Part shown: in pieces, positions 33,627 through 42,360 of the stretch
How the letters are laid out: each line of letters begins with the position of its first letter
Numbering within the stretch: position 1 is the first letter of the stretch
Assembly (NCBI GenBank): GCA_910578835.1
Contig: CAJTSK010000016.1
Coordinates: 1-52,991, forward strand
Length of the DNA: 52,991 nucleotides
DNA from: an uncultured Muribaculum sp.
GTDB lineage: Bacteria; Bacteroidota; Bacteroidia; Bacteroidales; Muribaculaceae
Direction of reading: 5' to 3'
The notes under the pieces: generated by a model
The model's input: only the letters and a program-made list of their open reading frames with translations
What the model was told of the DNA's origin: nothing
The model's database searches: none
Made by a program: the position numbers and the translations under genes

Positions 33627-35104
33627 GTCCGGTTACTGTGCTCATAACTGTGGCAGTATATTTTCTGCTGCTTTTTGCGGTAAGCCACGTTGCTTCGCGT
33701 CGCACTGACAATGCCGGATTTTTTACCGGCAACCGTCGCGCCCCGTGGTTGGTTGTGGCAATCGCCACGGTAGGGGCGGCTATTTCAGGCGTTACATTTA
33801 TCAGTGTGCCGGGCATGGTGGCCGACAAGGGCTACAGCTATCTTCAGATGGTGATGGGCTTCATCGTGGGCTACTGGATAATAGCCTTTGTGCTTGTGCC
33901 TCTGTTCTATAAGCGTAACCTCATATCAATCTACGGCTATCTTGGCGAACGGTTTGGCTTGAGCACTTACCGCACCGGGGCGTGGTTTTTCATCATCTCC
34001 AAGATGCTCGGCGCTTCGGTAAGGTTTTTTGTGGTGTGTATTGTGCTCCAGTCGCTTGTGTGCGAGCCGCTTGGCATACCGTTCTGGTGTAATGTCGCCG
34101 TTACTGTGGGCATTGTGTGGCTATATACCTTCCGTGGAGGGGTCAAGTCGGTGATATGGACCGACCTGCTTAAAAGTTTCTGTCTTATACTCTCGGTGGT
34201 GTTGTGTATAGTGTTTATCGCACGCAATCTTGACCTTGACATGGCCGGAGTAGCAGGCGCGATAGGCAACCATGAGTCGTCGCGGATATTTTTCTTTGAT
34301 GACCCGTCAAAGGGCATATATTTCTGGAAACAGTTTATTGCCGGTATCTTCATGGCGATTGCCATCAACGGGCTTGACCAGGACATGATGCAGCGTAATC
34401 TTGCCTGCCGTGATTCGGCGCAGAGCCGCAAGAATATGCTTGTGAGCGGGGTGATGCAATTTTTTGTGATTGCCCTCTTCCTGCTTCTCGGTACGCTACT
34501 CGTGGTGTATATCGACAGCAATCCGTCGCTGGTGATGCCTGAGAAGAGCGATGAGATATTCGGGCTGGTCGCCTCCCACAACTCGCTTCCGGCAGTGGTG
34601 GGCGTACTTTTCATACTCGGTCTTGTCGCTGCTGCATATTCGGCGGCAGGGTCGGCGCTTGTGTCGCTTACCACCTCCTTCACGGTCGACATACTCGACG
34701 GCAACAATGTCGAAGAGCGCCGTCTTGCCCGTATGCGCCGCCTTGTCCATGGCGGAATGACCGTGATGATGGGTGTGGTGATTGTCGTGTTTTATCTTAT
34801 CAGCGAGGATGACGCTATCAGTGCCGTCTATACACTTGCCTCCTATACCTATGGTCCTATCCTCGGGTTGTTTGTATTTGGAATGTTTACGTCATTGCGT
34901 GTCAATGACCGTATTGTGCCTTTGCTTTGCGTGGCTGCACCATTTGTGAGCCTGCTTACACGCAATATGCTGTTACGCTTGTGGGGATATGAAATGAGTT
35001 TTGAGCTTCTGTTGCTGAATGCTCTTTACACATTCCTGTTTCTTGCGGCGGCTTCTGTTGTGGGGTCAAGACACCGTAAGCCTGTGACCGGAACAACTAT
35101 GTGA
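33623..35104 (+). CDS. Sodium:solute symporter (SSS family)
   Basis: The 493-aa inner-membrane protein has about 13 transmembrane segments and the SSS landmarks GFFTGNRRAPW, ATVGAAISGVTFISVPG and GLVAAAYSAAGSALVSLTTSF. It is translationally coupled to the NamZ-like gene. N-acetylmuramic acid or a related sugar is the most likely substrate. A MurNAc transporter (MurT) is described in Tannerella forsythia, and I recall it as SSS-type. No murQ or murK gene lies in this window. Confidence 0.85.
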   Translation: MSPVTVLITVAVYFLLLFAVSHVASRRTDNAGFFTGNRRAPWLVVAIATVGAAISGVTFISVPGMVADKGYSYLQMVMGFIVGYWIIAFVLVPLFYKRNLISIYGYLGERFGLSTYRTGAWFFIISKMLGASVRFFVVCIVLQSLVCEPLGIPFWCNVAVTVGIVWLYTFRGGVKSVIWTDLLKSFCLILSVVLCIVFIARNLDLDMAGVAGAIGNHESSRIFFFDDPSKGIYFWKQFIAGIFMAIAINGLDQDMMQRNLACRDSAQSRKNMLVSGVMQFFVIALFLLLGTLLVVYIDSNPSLVMPEKSDEIFGLVASHNSLPAVVGVLFILGLVAAAYSAAGSALVSLTTSFTVDILDGNNVEERRLARMRRLVHGGMTVMMGVVIVVFYLISEDDAISAVYTLASYTYGPILGLFVFGMFTSLRVNDRIVPLLCVAAPFVSLLTRNMLLRLWGYEMSFELLLLNALYTFLFLAAASVVGSRHRKPVTGTTM

Positions 35105-35136
35105 TGTTTTACTTTTTTAACCTTGTCTTTTTTACT

Positions 35137-36045
35137 ATGGCAAAAGATCTTTTCAGCCGTTACATATGGCTAATCGACACAATCAGGCGATATGGTTCAA
35201 TATCGCGTGAGGAAATAAACAAACTTTGGATGCGCTCGCCTTATTCCAACGGTGAGCCGCTCCCACGGCGCACATTTTACTCCTACCGCAACGCTATCGA
35301 GGAGCTTTTCAAGATTAATATCGAGTGCAATCAGTCGACATTTGAGTATTATATCGAGCAAGACGATGATCATAGTGACAGTGTGATGAACTGGCTGCTT
35401 AACTCCGCTTCGGTGGGTAATCTGCTCAACGATGCGCGCAATATAGGCAACCGCATATTTCTTGAGGATGTACCCTCGGCACGTGAGCATATGCCGGTGG
35501 TGGTCGATGCCCTGAAGGAGAATAGGCCTGTCACATTCAGCTATCAGCCCTATTCGCGCATCAATCCTACCCACGATATAGTAGTGGAGCCTTACTTCCT
35601 GAAGATATTCAAGCAGCGCTGGTATGTCACCGGGCGAAATGTAAAGGAGGACAAGATAAAGACTTACGCGCTCGACCGCATGAGCAATTCAAAACTTCTT
35701 GCCTCGACCTATTCCATACCCGACGACTTTGACGCCGAGGCTTATTTCCGCGACAGCTACGGAATAATTTTCGATGAGGGCACGGTAAAGCATGTGGCGA
35801 TACGCACCGATGCGCGGCAGGCAAAATATTTCCGCTCGGTGCCCCTGCATCACTCCCAGTCGGAGGTGATACATGATTCTTATTCAATATTTTATTACAA
35901 AATAAAGGTAACCCCCGATTTTATTCAGGAACTCCTCTCCTACGGACCTAAGATTACCGTATTGAGTCCGCCGGAAGTACGCGCCATGATGGTGGAGTCG
36001 CTCCGCGCCTCCCTCTCCAACTACGAAAACCTTTTACCGCAATAA
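35137..36045 (+). CDS. WYL-domain transcriptional regulator
   Basis: The 302-aa protein has an N-terminal winged-helix region (about 1-60, ISREEINKLW and RRTFYSYRNAIEELF), a linker, and a WYL domain (about 120-200, PVTFSYQPYSRINPTHDIVVEPYFLKIFKQRWYVTGRN). It ends in a WCX-like C-terminal extension. WYL proteins often sense nucleic acids or ligands. It starts 33 bases after the symporter gene and may control the namZ-symporter pair. I chose ATG 35137 (MAKDLFSRYI) over a GTG at 35101. Confidence 0.82.
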   Translation: MAKDLFSRYIWLIDTIRRYGSISREEINKLWMRSPYSNGEPLPRRTFYSYRNAIEELFKINIECNQSTFEYYIEQDDDHSDSVMNWLLNSASVGNLLNDARNIGNRIFLEDVPSAREHMPVVVDALKENRPVTFSYQPYSRINPTHDIVVEPYFLKIFKQRWYVTGRNVKEDKIKTYALDRMSNSKLLASTYSIPDDFDAEAYFRDSYGIIFDEGTVKHVAIRTDARQAKYFRSVPLHHSQSEVIHDSYSIFYYKIKVTPDFIQELLSYGPKITVLSPPEVRAMMVESLRASLSNYENLLPQ

Positions 36046-36058
36046 TCTGCTGTAGGAG

Positions 36059-36736
36059 TTACCAGAGGGAGAAGTTTACGTCGGAGTCGTAGGTGTCTAT
36101 GCCTTCAATGCGCTTGAGACGCTTTACCACGCGTATGGTGACGGGTAGGATGAGGATTTCGTAAAGTGTCTTCAGCAAAGCCTGTGCGATGATAAGTTCC
36201 ACGATGTCGCCAAATGGTAGCAGTCCTCCGAAAGCGATGGGGAAGAATATAATCGAGTCCACGCCCTCGCCCCAAAGGGTGCTTATGATGGCGCGCGCGG
36301 AGAAGTTTCGTCCTCCCGATTTCACTTTCATGCGGCTCATGACCCATGCGTTGGCAATCGACCCGCATATAAAGGCGAGAAATGAGGCTACGAGAATGCG
36401 TGGCACATTTCCGTAGATGGTCTCCATCGCTCCCTGTGCGGTCCATGCTTCCGAGCCGGGCAGGATGATGGCGAGCTGCAGCAGTAGCGTGACGAGAAGA
36501 TTCATGAAGAAGCCGAGCCATATCACGAGCCGAGCTTTGCGAAATCCGTAGACTTCCACAAGGCAGTCGTTGATAATATAGCTTATCGGAAACACAGCCA
36601 TGCCGGCGGTGACGGTAACGACACCGAGCGATACGGTCTTTATTTCTACTAAGTTGGCGATGATGAGGCACACACAGAAGAGTACCGTCAGCAATAGAAA
36701 CGGGAGCGAGAAACGCTCTTTGGTCAATTCTTTCAT
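36059..36736 (-). CDS. Queuosine precursor transporter (YhhQ/QPTR family)
   Basis: The 225-aa membrane protein with about six transmembrane segments carries the family landmarks LIIANLVEIKTVSLG, ISYIINDCLVEVYGFRKAR and STLWGEGVDSIIFFPIAF. It takes up queuine or preQ0/preQ1 for tRNA modification. I start at 36736 (MKELTKERFS), where the usual N terminus begins; the extra 26 residues back to 36814 overlap its promoter. It converges with the WYL gene with only 13 bases between them. Confidence 0.88.
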   Translation of the reverse strand: MKELTKERFSLPFLLLTVLFCVCLIIANLVEIKTVSLGVVTVTAGMAVFPISYIINDCLVEVYGFRKARLVIWLGFFMNLLVTLLLQLAIILPGSEAWTAQGAMETIYGNVPRILVASFLAFICGSIANAWVMSRMKVKSGGRNFSARAIISTLWGEGVDSIIFFPIAFGGLLPFGDIVELIIAQALLKTLYEILILPVTIRVVKRLKRIEGIDTYDSDVNFSLW

Positions 36737-36783
36737 AATTCTTGTTTTTAACGAGGTAGCAAGCACTCGGTGGATTTTCGCTG

Positions 36784-36815
36784 CAAAGTTACACAATTTC
36801 CGGTCACTAAACAAA
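36784..36815 (-). promoter_or_regulatory. Promoter of the queuosine precursor transporter
   Basis: On the minus strand TTTG (36815-36812) and TAACTTTG (36791-36784) are 20 bp apart, a consensus promoter. This supports the downstream start at 36736. Confidence 0.75.
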
Positions 36816-36825
36816 TGTATCTCAC

Positions 36826-37590
36826 TTACAACTCTATGATTGCATCTTTCTTAAAATAGAGATGTTCCGACGCCCTGACATAACCCAACTGGTTGCACAA
36901 GCATAGTGTGTTTCCTATCAGTCGTGATATGTTGCGATGGGAATGACCGTAAATCCAATACTTGATATTGCTGTCAGCAATGAAATCACCCAATTCGGAT
37001 GTAAAGGCGCCATTTATAGGGCTGCCGTTGAATTCTTTATCCATCAGTGCAAATGATGGTACATGGTGTGTGGCTACGATGATTTTATCGGCACGGCTTT
37101 CTTTAACTGCGTTTTCAATAAACCTTCTGCACCTTTTATGTTCCTCATTGAAACGCTCCCAAGTCAGCATATTTTCGCCGTTCCTTATGTAATGGAAGTC
37201 GCTCACATTTCGCTGCGTGATATATCCCTTCTCCGGTGAGATTTCCGCCCATAGGGTTGAGGCTATCAAATCGGTGCTATCATCAAGATGAATGACCTTG
37301 TTGTAAACATATCTGACATTGCGCCTCAAATTCAGTTCCCAGCCATCGGTCAACTCATTTATATCGAAGTTCCTATATAGTTCATGGTTTCCCGGAATCA
37401 CGATAACCTCTTGAAAGTTGTCAGATGCCCAATCCCAAAAAGGATGTTTAGTCATAGAATCATCACCGAGATAGCCTATGTCTCCTGCAAGAACAAGGAT
37501 ATCACCGACAGGCTGTATTGGATGTTCTCTGAGGATGGCGGAATTTGCTCCAAATTCGAGATGGAGGTCGGAGGCGTATTGGATTTTCAT
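36826..37590 (-). CDS. Calcineurin-like metallophosphoesterase, module gene 3
   Basis: The 254-aa soluble enzyme has the full metal-binding set of the family: SDLHLE (D8, H10), AGDIG, PGNHELY, an isolated His in ATHHVPS, and YGHSHRN. It hydrolyses a phosphomonoester or phosphodiester; nucleotides, nucleic acids or protein-linked nucleotides are all possible. Its ATG overlaps the stop of the nucleotidyltransferase gene (ATGA), so the two are made together. The pairing suggests it could remove what the transferase adds. This is inference. Confidence 0.85.
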   Translation of the reverse strand: MKIQYASDLHLEFGANSAILREHPIQPVGDILVLAGDIGYLGDDSMTKHPFWDWASDNFQEVIVIPGNHELYRNFDINELTDGWELNLRRNVRYVYNKVIHLDDSTDLIASTLWAEISPEKGYITQRNVSDFHYIRNGENMLTWERFNEEHKRCRRFIENAVKESRADKIIVATHHVPSFALMDKEFNGSPINGAFTSELGDFIADSNIKYWIYGHSHRNISRLIGNTLCLCNQLGYVRASEHLYFKKDAIIEL

Positions 37591-38267
37591 CGCTTAAAGT
37601 GGTTTAGAATCCCGATTATATAGTCAATCCGGTCATAATCGCCATAAGGGAGCATACACTCTATCTCTTCGTGGCAATTCTGACGGGCAAGCATCTCCGA
37701 AGCCCAGGAAGAAATATATTTTATAAGGGCATCATTGTGTTCATTGTCAAACAACGATGTGATATCTTGACGATTGTTCAGTACATATATAAAATCCTCG
37801 AAGTCGTGTGAGAATCTTAAATCATCACCTCCGCGGCCTCTTATCGCCTCTATCTTTGTGGCGAGATAATATAGAGTAGGCAGGATATAGACAGCAGTGC
37901 CGTCGGGTAATTCATATATCTCTCTATGTTGAAAGCCGGGGTGATACCATTGATTGGTGAATCCGAGGATATTGTCCCTGTCCGGCATTATATCCACAAT
38001 CTCACCATTATATTTCCATCGGCAAATCACGCCGGACTCTATGTCGTTAACAAATCCGCGCCGACGCAACAAATCTTCAAATTCTTGCAAACTACCGTAG
38101 GTTGCAAGTTCTATCACGCAGTCCACATCCATAGTCGGACGTATGTCTGTAGCTGCCGGGTCGTCGGCATACAGTTCGGCAACAGAGCCACCGACAAAGA
38201 CAACATCACGACATAGGTCTGCCAGCCCTGCGGCTATGGTTTTAAGCCGGGTTATATTACTTGACAT
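37587..38267 (-). CDS. AbiEii-like nucleotidyltransferase, module gene 2
   Basis: The 226-aa protein has the DNA polymerase beta-type nucleotidyltransferase motif GGSVAELY followed by MDVDCVIE (two Asp), a later strand Asp (GEIVDIMP) and the segment ATKIEAIRGRGGDDLRFSHD. This matches the AbiEii/MNT-like toxin group, which modify tRNA or proteins with nucleotides. It overlaps the upstream HTH gene by 11 bases and the downstream phosphoesterase by 4. It is soluble, with no membrane segment. Confidence 0.8.
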   Translation of the reverse strand: MSSNITRLKTIAAGLADLCRDVVFVGGSVAELYADDPAATDIRPTMDVDCVIELATYGSLQEFEDLLRRRGFVNDIESGVICRWKYNGEIVDIMPDRDNILGFTNQWYHPGFQHREIYELPDGTAVYILPTLYYLATKIEAIRGRGGDDLRFSHDFEDFIYVLNNRQDITSLFDNEHNDALIKYISSWASEMLARQNCHEEIECMLPYGDYDRIDYIIGILNHFKR

Positions 38268-38790
38268 TATAGGTGGAAAGTATTGAGTCCAGTTCCATTT
38301 TGGCGATTTCCACTTCTCTTGTCCGACCTATGCGGAAAACATCGGCTATTGCCAAAAGACTATGCAGCATTGGATCAATCTTCACTGCTTCCGGGACAGT
38401 CCGATAAAGCGGCGCGATGGCTTCCCCTCGAATATTCCCTTTTGCGTCAGGCCACACGTACACATCCTTTTCCGATAGAATTTTCTCATTCATCGGTGGA
38501 GCAGATATAGCGGTAGCTATTCCCCGTACTTTTGCCTGCGGCTGCACAGGAAAAACATATTTCAGACCGTGAACCATAAATTCCTTTAGGGCAAGTATGT
38601 TTACACGTTGTTTAAGATTGTCAATCAGACGGGCAATCCGGCAACGTTCCAGTGCCTCCGACACTTCAGATGCGCTTATGCCAAGCTCTTTTGCAATTTG
38701 GGCGTTGGTCATGCCTCGTCCTGCCAAAGTGACTTTCTTTAATAGAATTACTATATCTTGTGGACGCATACCATTATGAAATTTAGTCAT
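38257..38790 (-). CDS. HTH regulator/antitoxin-like protein, module gene 1
   Basis: The 177-aa protein has an N-terminal winged helix (about 10-60, MTNAQIAKELGISASEVSEALERCRIARLI). A C-terminal region (about 70-177) contains GLKYVFPV and LLAIADVFRIGRTREVEIAK. This fold-and-partner pattern (HTH protein just upstream of a nucleotidyltransferase) is typical of AbiEi-like antitoxins and related regulators. Its promoter is covered by a perfect 26-bp palindrome, suggesting autorepression. It is the first gene of the three-gene module. Confidence 0.75.
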   Translation of the reverse strand: MTKFHNGMRPQDIVILLKKVTLAGRGMTNAQIAKELGISASEVSEALERCRIARLIDNLKQRVNILALKEFMVHGLKYVFPVQPQAKVRGIATAISAPPMNEKILSEKDVYVWPDAKGNIRGEAIAPLYRTVPEAVKIDPMLHSLLAIADVFRIGRTREVEIAKMELDSILSTYNVK

Positions 38791-38801
38791 TTATGTAGTA
38801 T

Positions 38802-38829
38802 AATTTGCAATTCGCGAATTGCAAATTTA
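38802..38829 (-). promoter_or_regulatory. 26-bp perfect palindrome operator over the HTH promoter
   Basis: AATTTGCAATTCG (38802-38814) is followed directly by its exact complement (38815-38827). The minus-strand -7 element TAAATTTG (38829-38822) overlaps it, so a bound dimer would block transcription. The start codon of the HTH gene is 12 bases downstream of the palindrome. The arrangement is typical of an autoregulated toxin-antitoxin promoter. Confidence 0.75.
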
Positions 38830-38880
38830 ATAAGAAATATCGGATTGAACAAGTCATTCGTGATTTTCTCTTTCTGCGGG

Positions 38881-39804
38881 TCAGAGTTGGCAGGAGGTGG
38901 CTGTGGGGTTGAACGGCTCTACGTGGACATACATGATTATGTCGCGGTGCCATCGGTCGCGGATGGTGTGTTCCACGCGCGATGCGATGTCGTGACCTTC
39001 GGTGACGGTGAGGTCGGGGTCGACTTTTATGTGCACGTCTATTATGGCGGAGTGTCCTGCACGACGCGTCTTCAGGTGATGCAGGTCGCGTACTCCGGGC
39101 ACACTGAGTATCATGACCCTGATTTTTTCGACTTCTTCCGGTGGCAGGGCGCGTTCAAGCAGTTCGTCGATTGACGGGCGCGCTATCTTTATCGCCGACA
39201 CGGCAATAAAGATGCCGATGAGTATCGAGGCTATCGGGTCGAGTATGCGGAATTTCATGCCGAGGAAATAGGCTCCCGACACGCCTATCAGCGTGGCGAC
39301 CGATGAAATGGCGTCGCTCCTGTGGTGCCATGCGTTGGCGGCGAGGGCAGGCGAGCCTATCTCTTTTCCCTTTGCCTCGGTCAGGCGGAAAAGCCACTCT
39401 TTTGCCGCGATTGACGCTATCGCCACGATAATGGTCCACACATCAGGGCGCGGCAGCTCGTTGCCATTGAAGAAGCTTATGATAGCGTCAATGCCTCCCC
39501 AACCGATGCCGACGGCTACGGCAAGCAACACAAACGCTATCAGCAGTGTAGCCAATGTCTCGTATTTGCCATGTCCGTAGGGGTGGCTGTCGTCGGCGCT
39601 TTTATAGGCGACGCCGACAAATATGAGCACGATGAAATCGGTGCCGAAGTCGCTCAGCGAGTGAAATCCATCGGCTACAAGCGCGTCACTGTGTCCCCAG
39701 TAGCCGAAAAACAGTTTCAGCAACATCAATACGGCATTGACCCAGAAGCCAATCCAGGTGATGCGTCGTATTACGGCAACTTCAGTTCTTGTCTCGGCAG
39801 CCAT
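38881..39804 (-). CDS. Cation diffusion facilitator (CDF) family transporter
   Basis: The 307-aa inner-membrane protein has about six transmembrane segments and a cytoplasmic C-terminal domain. Metal-site motifs are DGFHSLSDFGTD (H and D in TM2) and NAWHHRSDAISS (H and D in TM5). It exports divalent metal such as Zn, Mn or Fe in exchange for protons. The N-terminal half includes a His-containing loop (DDSHPYGHGKYE), common in this group. It is the last gene of the DUF3256-xseA-xseB operon, 12 bases after xseB. Confidence 0.88.
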   Translation of the reverse strand: MAAETRTEVAVIRRITWIGFWVNAVLMLLKLFFGYWGHSDALVADGFHSLSDFGTDFIVLIFVGVAYKSADDSHPYGHGKYETLATLLIAFVLLAVAVGIGWGGIDAIISFFNGNELPRPDVWTIIVAIASIAAKEWLFRLTEAKGKEIGSPALAANAWHHRSDAISSVATLIGVSGAYFLGMKFRILDPIASILIGIFIAVSAIKIARPSIDELLERALPPEEVEKIRVMILSVPGVRDLHHLKTRRAGHSAIIDVHIKVDPDLTVTEGHDIASRVEHTIRDRWHRDIIMYVHVEPFNPTATSCQL

Positions 39805-39816
39805 TATGTCAAAGGG

Positions 39817-40026
39817 TCAGGATAGTATGGTGCGTAGCTCCTCGTCGGTGGCGGTGAGCCTGCGGCGACATTCGGCGAGCAGCTCTGTCGCGCGTCGGGT
39901 ATAGGCTGCAAGGAGATCTATGTCGAGGGCGTCGCTCTGCATGCGGCGCATGATTTCTTCAAGTTCGGTTACCGCTTGATTATATGACAGTTCGGCGACC
40001 GGAGTGAATGTGGGTTGTTGTATCAT
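39817..40026 (-). CDS. xseB: Exodeoxyribonuclease VII small subunit
   Basis: The 69-aa helical protein has the family pattern (YNQAVTELEEIMRRMQSDALDIDLLAAYTRRATELLAECRRRL). It binds the large subunit in the multimeric nuclease that degrades single-stranded DNA. It is 16 bases after xseA in the same operon. The length is normal. Confidence 0.92.
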   Translation of the reverse strand: MIQQPTFTPVAELSYNQAVTELEEIMRRMQSDALDIDLLAAYTRRATELLAECRRRLTATDEELRTILS

Positions 40027-40042
40027 GACGATGTGTATTAAA

Positions 40043-41335
40043 TCATTGTTTTATGGATGATATCTCGCCTGAGGCAAGCGTGGTCGTAAGTACTGCTCCT
40101 GCGGGAATCTCGTCGGCACAGGTCACTACTTTCCCGTCGACACGCGTGATGGAGTATCCTCGTCGCAGCGTGGCTTGCGGGGAGAGTGCGTCAAGCATTT
40201 GGGCGAGCGCGTCGAGGCGAGCGCCGCGTCGTTGTACTATTGCCGATGTCATGACCTGTATAGATGACTGTAACGCGTCAAGACGTGCCATCTTTGGCGA
40301 CAAGTGGCGCGATGCAATCTGTTGTAAGGCAAGTGTATATCGGTCAAGCTTTGCGTTCCCTCTGTCAATCATCGCCGTGGCAAGCGAGGGAAGGCGTCCT
40401 TCAAGCGTGCCCAGTTGCTCCTTGCAGCCCGAAAGATAGTCGCGCGCCACGCATACAATCTGCTGACCGATGAGGTCGAGGCGGTCAAGGGCGAGTTTAC
40501 CCTGGTTGATAAGCCATTCGGCAGCGGCTGTGGGTGTCTTTACGCGTACACACGCCACATAGTCAAGTATGGTCACGTCGCGTTCATGCCCTATGCCGAC
40601 AATCACCGGCAGCGGGAATTGCGCCACGTGGGCTGCCAGATTGTAGTCTTCAAAGCCGAGAAGGTCGCTTGTAGCTCCGCCGCCGCGTATGATGACCACA
40701 CAGTCCCACCGCTCCTGCTCCATTGCGATTGCCTCAAGTGCGGCGATTATCGACGGTGCCGCTTTATCGCCCTGCATCACGGCGTTGAAAAGCCGTGTCG
40801 AAAAGCGTAGGCGTAGCGGGTTGGATGTGAGCTGGTTCATGAAATCGCCGTAGCCGGCGGCTCCTTCGGCAGAGATGATTGCTATGCGCAGCGGTGGTTC
40901 CATCCAGTCAAGGCTCTTGTTCAGGTCAAGTATGCCCTCCTGCTTGAGGCGCGCGAGCATTTCGTTGCGTCGCCTGATGATGTCGCCCATCGTGTAGTCG
41001 GGATTGACGGCTGTAATCACGAGCGACATGCCGTAAACCGCGTGCATTGACACCGATGCCCTCACCATCACTTTCAGTCCGGTGCAGAAATCCTGTCCTG
41101 TCGCGGCGTAGAAGTCGGAGCGTATCCTTATAAACTGGTTTGCCCAAATGGCGGCTCTTGCCTTGGCGACTGTCGCCCCCGAAGCCGGGTCTTTCTGCAG
41201 CAGTTCCATGTAGCAGTGACCTCCGCGCACAGCTACGTCGCTCAACTCGGCTGTCACCCATATGTTGGATGTAGCCGGAGTCATGACGAGCCCGGCTATA
41301 CGCTTGTTAAGCTGTAACAGAGTCAGCGATTCCAC
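40043..41335 (-). CDS. xseA: Exodeoxyribonuclease VII large subunit
   Basis: The 430-aa catalytic subunit has an N-terminal OB fold (about 1-100, IWVTAELSDVAVRGGHCYMELLQKD). The catalytic domain shows VVIIRGGGATSDLLGFEDYNLA and VIVGIGHERDVTILD, and the C-terminal half is a long coiled coil. It degrades single-stranded DNA to oligonucleotides in repair. It follows the DUF3256 gene by eight bases. Confidence 0.94.
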   Translation of the reverse strand: MESLTLLQLNKRIAGLVMTPATSNIWVTAELSDVAVRGGHCYMELLQKDPASGATVAKARAAIWANQFIRIRSDFYAATGQDFCTGLKVMVRASVSMHAVYGMSLVITAVNPDYTMGDIIRRRNEMLARLKQEGILDLNKSLDWMEPPLRIAIISAEGAAGYGDFMNQLTSNPLRLRFSTRLFNAVMQGDKAAPSIIAALEAIAMEQERWDCVVIIRGGGATSDLLGFEDYNLAAHVAQFPLPVIVGIGHERDVTILDYVACVRVKTPTAAAEWLINQGKLALDRLDLIGQQIVCVARDYLSGCKEQLGTLEGRLPSLATAMIDRGNAKLDRYTLALQQIASRHLSPKMARLDALQSSIQVMTSAIVQRRGARLDALAQMLDALSPQATLRRGYSITRVDGKVVTCADEIPAGAVLTTTLASGEISSIKQ

Positions 41336-41343
41336 TCAGAAAC

Positions 41344-41985
41344 CTATTTAACCTTGTTCATACGTTTGCCATCCCACTTGTAGGTGAGCGTAGGCAGGAG
41401 ATAATCCGCTACCATCGAGTAGACGTCGGGCGATAAAAACTCTTTCAGGTTGTTGGTGAGTGAAAGAGTGGCTGTCGCCGGGTCATATACATACTCGGCA
41501 AGGGTGAATGGCACCATTGCGGCTACTTCACCGTCATTTTTCTTTCCTGACTCCGAAAGCCAGTCGTTCATCACAGGAGCCGTGAAGTAATTGCCGTTCA
41601 GTTTCTGCCATGAGCGGGAATAGAAGTTGATGTGGCTGTCATGAGCCGGGGTGGCGACTGTCTGAATCACCGCGATGATAGTGTCATTGCCTGAGGGTAG
41701 CAGGGAAATCTGGTAAGATGAAGCATCGGTCATGGCAATCCTGATGTCGTCGGGATTGAGTGAAGTGATGCGCGATTTTCCCTGCATGGCGTTGGTCGAT
41801 GCCGTAGCCGACCCGCTGTTGAAGTAGTCAATCATGTCGAGACGCGTGTTGCGGTCGAGCAGCGGGAAGAGCGATGCCGGCGCGTCGGAAAACGCACCGG
41901 CAGCTGTAAGACGTGCCATCATTGCGGGAGAGCAGGCGGCGAGCAGCAGCAATGCCGCCAGTAATCTTTGATGGATTGATTTCAT
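41344..41985 (-). CDS. DUF3256 family secreted protein
   Basis: The 213-aa protein begins with a signal peptide; LLLAACS could act as a lipobox, with cleavage near SPAMMA as an alternative. The rest shows the Bacteroidales DUF3256 pattern (LFPLLDRNTRLDMIDYFNSG, GKSRITSLNPDDIRIAMTDAS, INFYSRSWQKLNG). The function is not established. It heads the operon with xseA, xseB and the CDF gene. The MITE-like element ends 18 bases upstream of its start, so that element may supply or alter its promoter. Confidence 0.8.
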   Translation of the reverse strand: MKSIHQRLLAALLLLAACSPAMMARLTAAGAFSDAPASLFPLLDRNTRLDMIDYFNSGSATASTNAMQGKSRITSLNPDDIRIAMTDASSYQISLLPSGNDTIIAVIQTVATPAHDSHINFYSRSWQKLNGNYFTAPVMNDWLSESGKKNDGEVAAMVPFTLAEYVYDPATATLSLTNNLKEFLSPDVYSMVADYLLPTLTYKWDGKRMNKVK

Positions 41986-42003
41986 ACGGTGATATGTTAA
42001 TAA

Positions 42004-42351
42004 GAGCTTGTTTAATAATAAATGTTGCTGTCAGGGCGGTCATTCGTCGAGCAGATTTTTGTTTGTGATGAGGGAGTTATGGGATTCCATAACGACCGAA
42101 GAGCAGGCGGAAAGATGCCGGCGAATGACCGACGGGAGGTAATTTGTTTCATATCGTTGACATATTTTTACATTTGTTTCAAAGGTCATCAAGAGGTTGA
42201 GTGATTATAAAGTTACCTTTAGTCTCGTATATCTTGGTCGCTTTTCAGCCTGTTCCTCAGTCGTGTACATAAAGTACACTCCTTCGTCACATGTTGAAAA
42301 TCGTCTCAAGCTATACGACCCTGACAGCAACATTTATTATTAAACAAGCTC
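42004..42351. mobile_element. 348-bp MITE-like element with perfect 33-bp terminal inverted repeats
   Basis: The ends are GAGCTTGTTTAATAATAAAT... at 42004-42036 and the exact complement at 42319-42351. Both are flanked by TAA (42001-42003 and 42352-42354), a likely 3-bp target duplication. No reading frame fills it. The interior has further hairpins: CGGTCATTCG with CGAATGACCG (42037-42046 and 42124-42133), GTTATGG/CCATAAC, and GTGTAC/GTACAC. It lies between the divergent-from-end DUF3256 start and the 3' end of the DEAD-box gene. Confidence 0.75.
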
Positions 42352-42360
42352 TAAGTCATG

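Noticed and set aside
38802..38827. The 26-bp palindrome as a terminator
   Set aside because: It has no loop and no T-run, and overlaps a -7 element in front of a gene; operator is the better reading.
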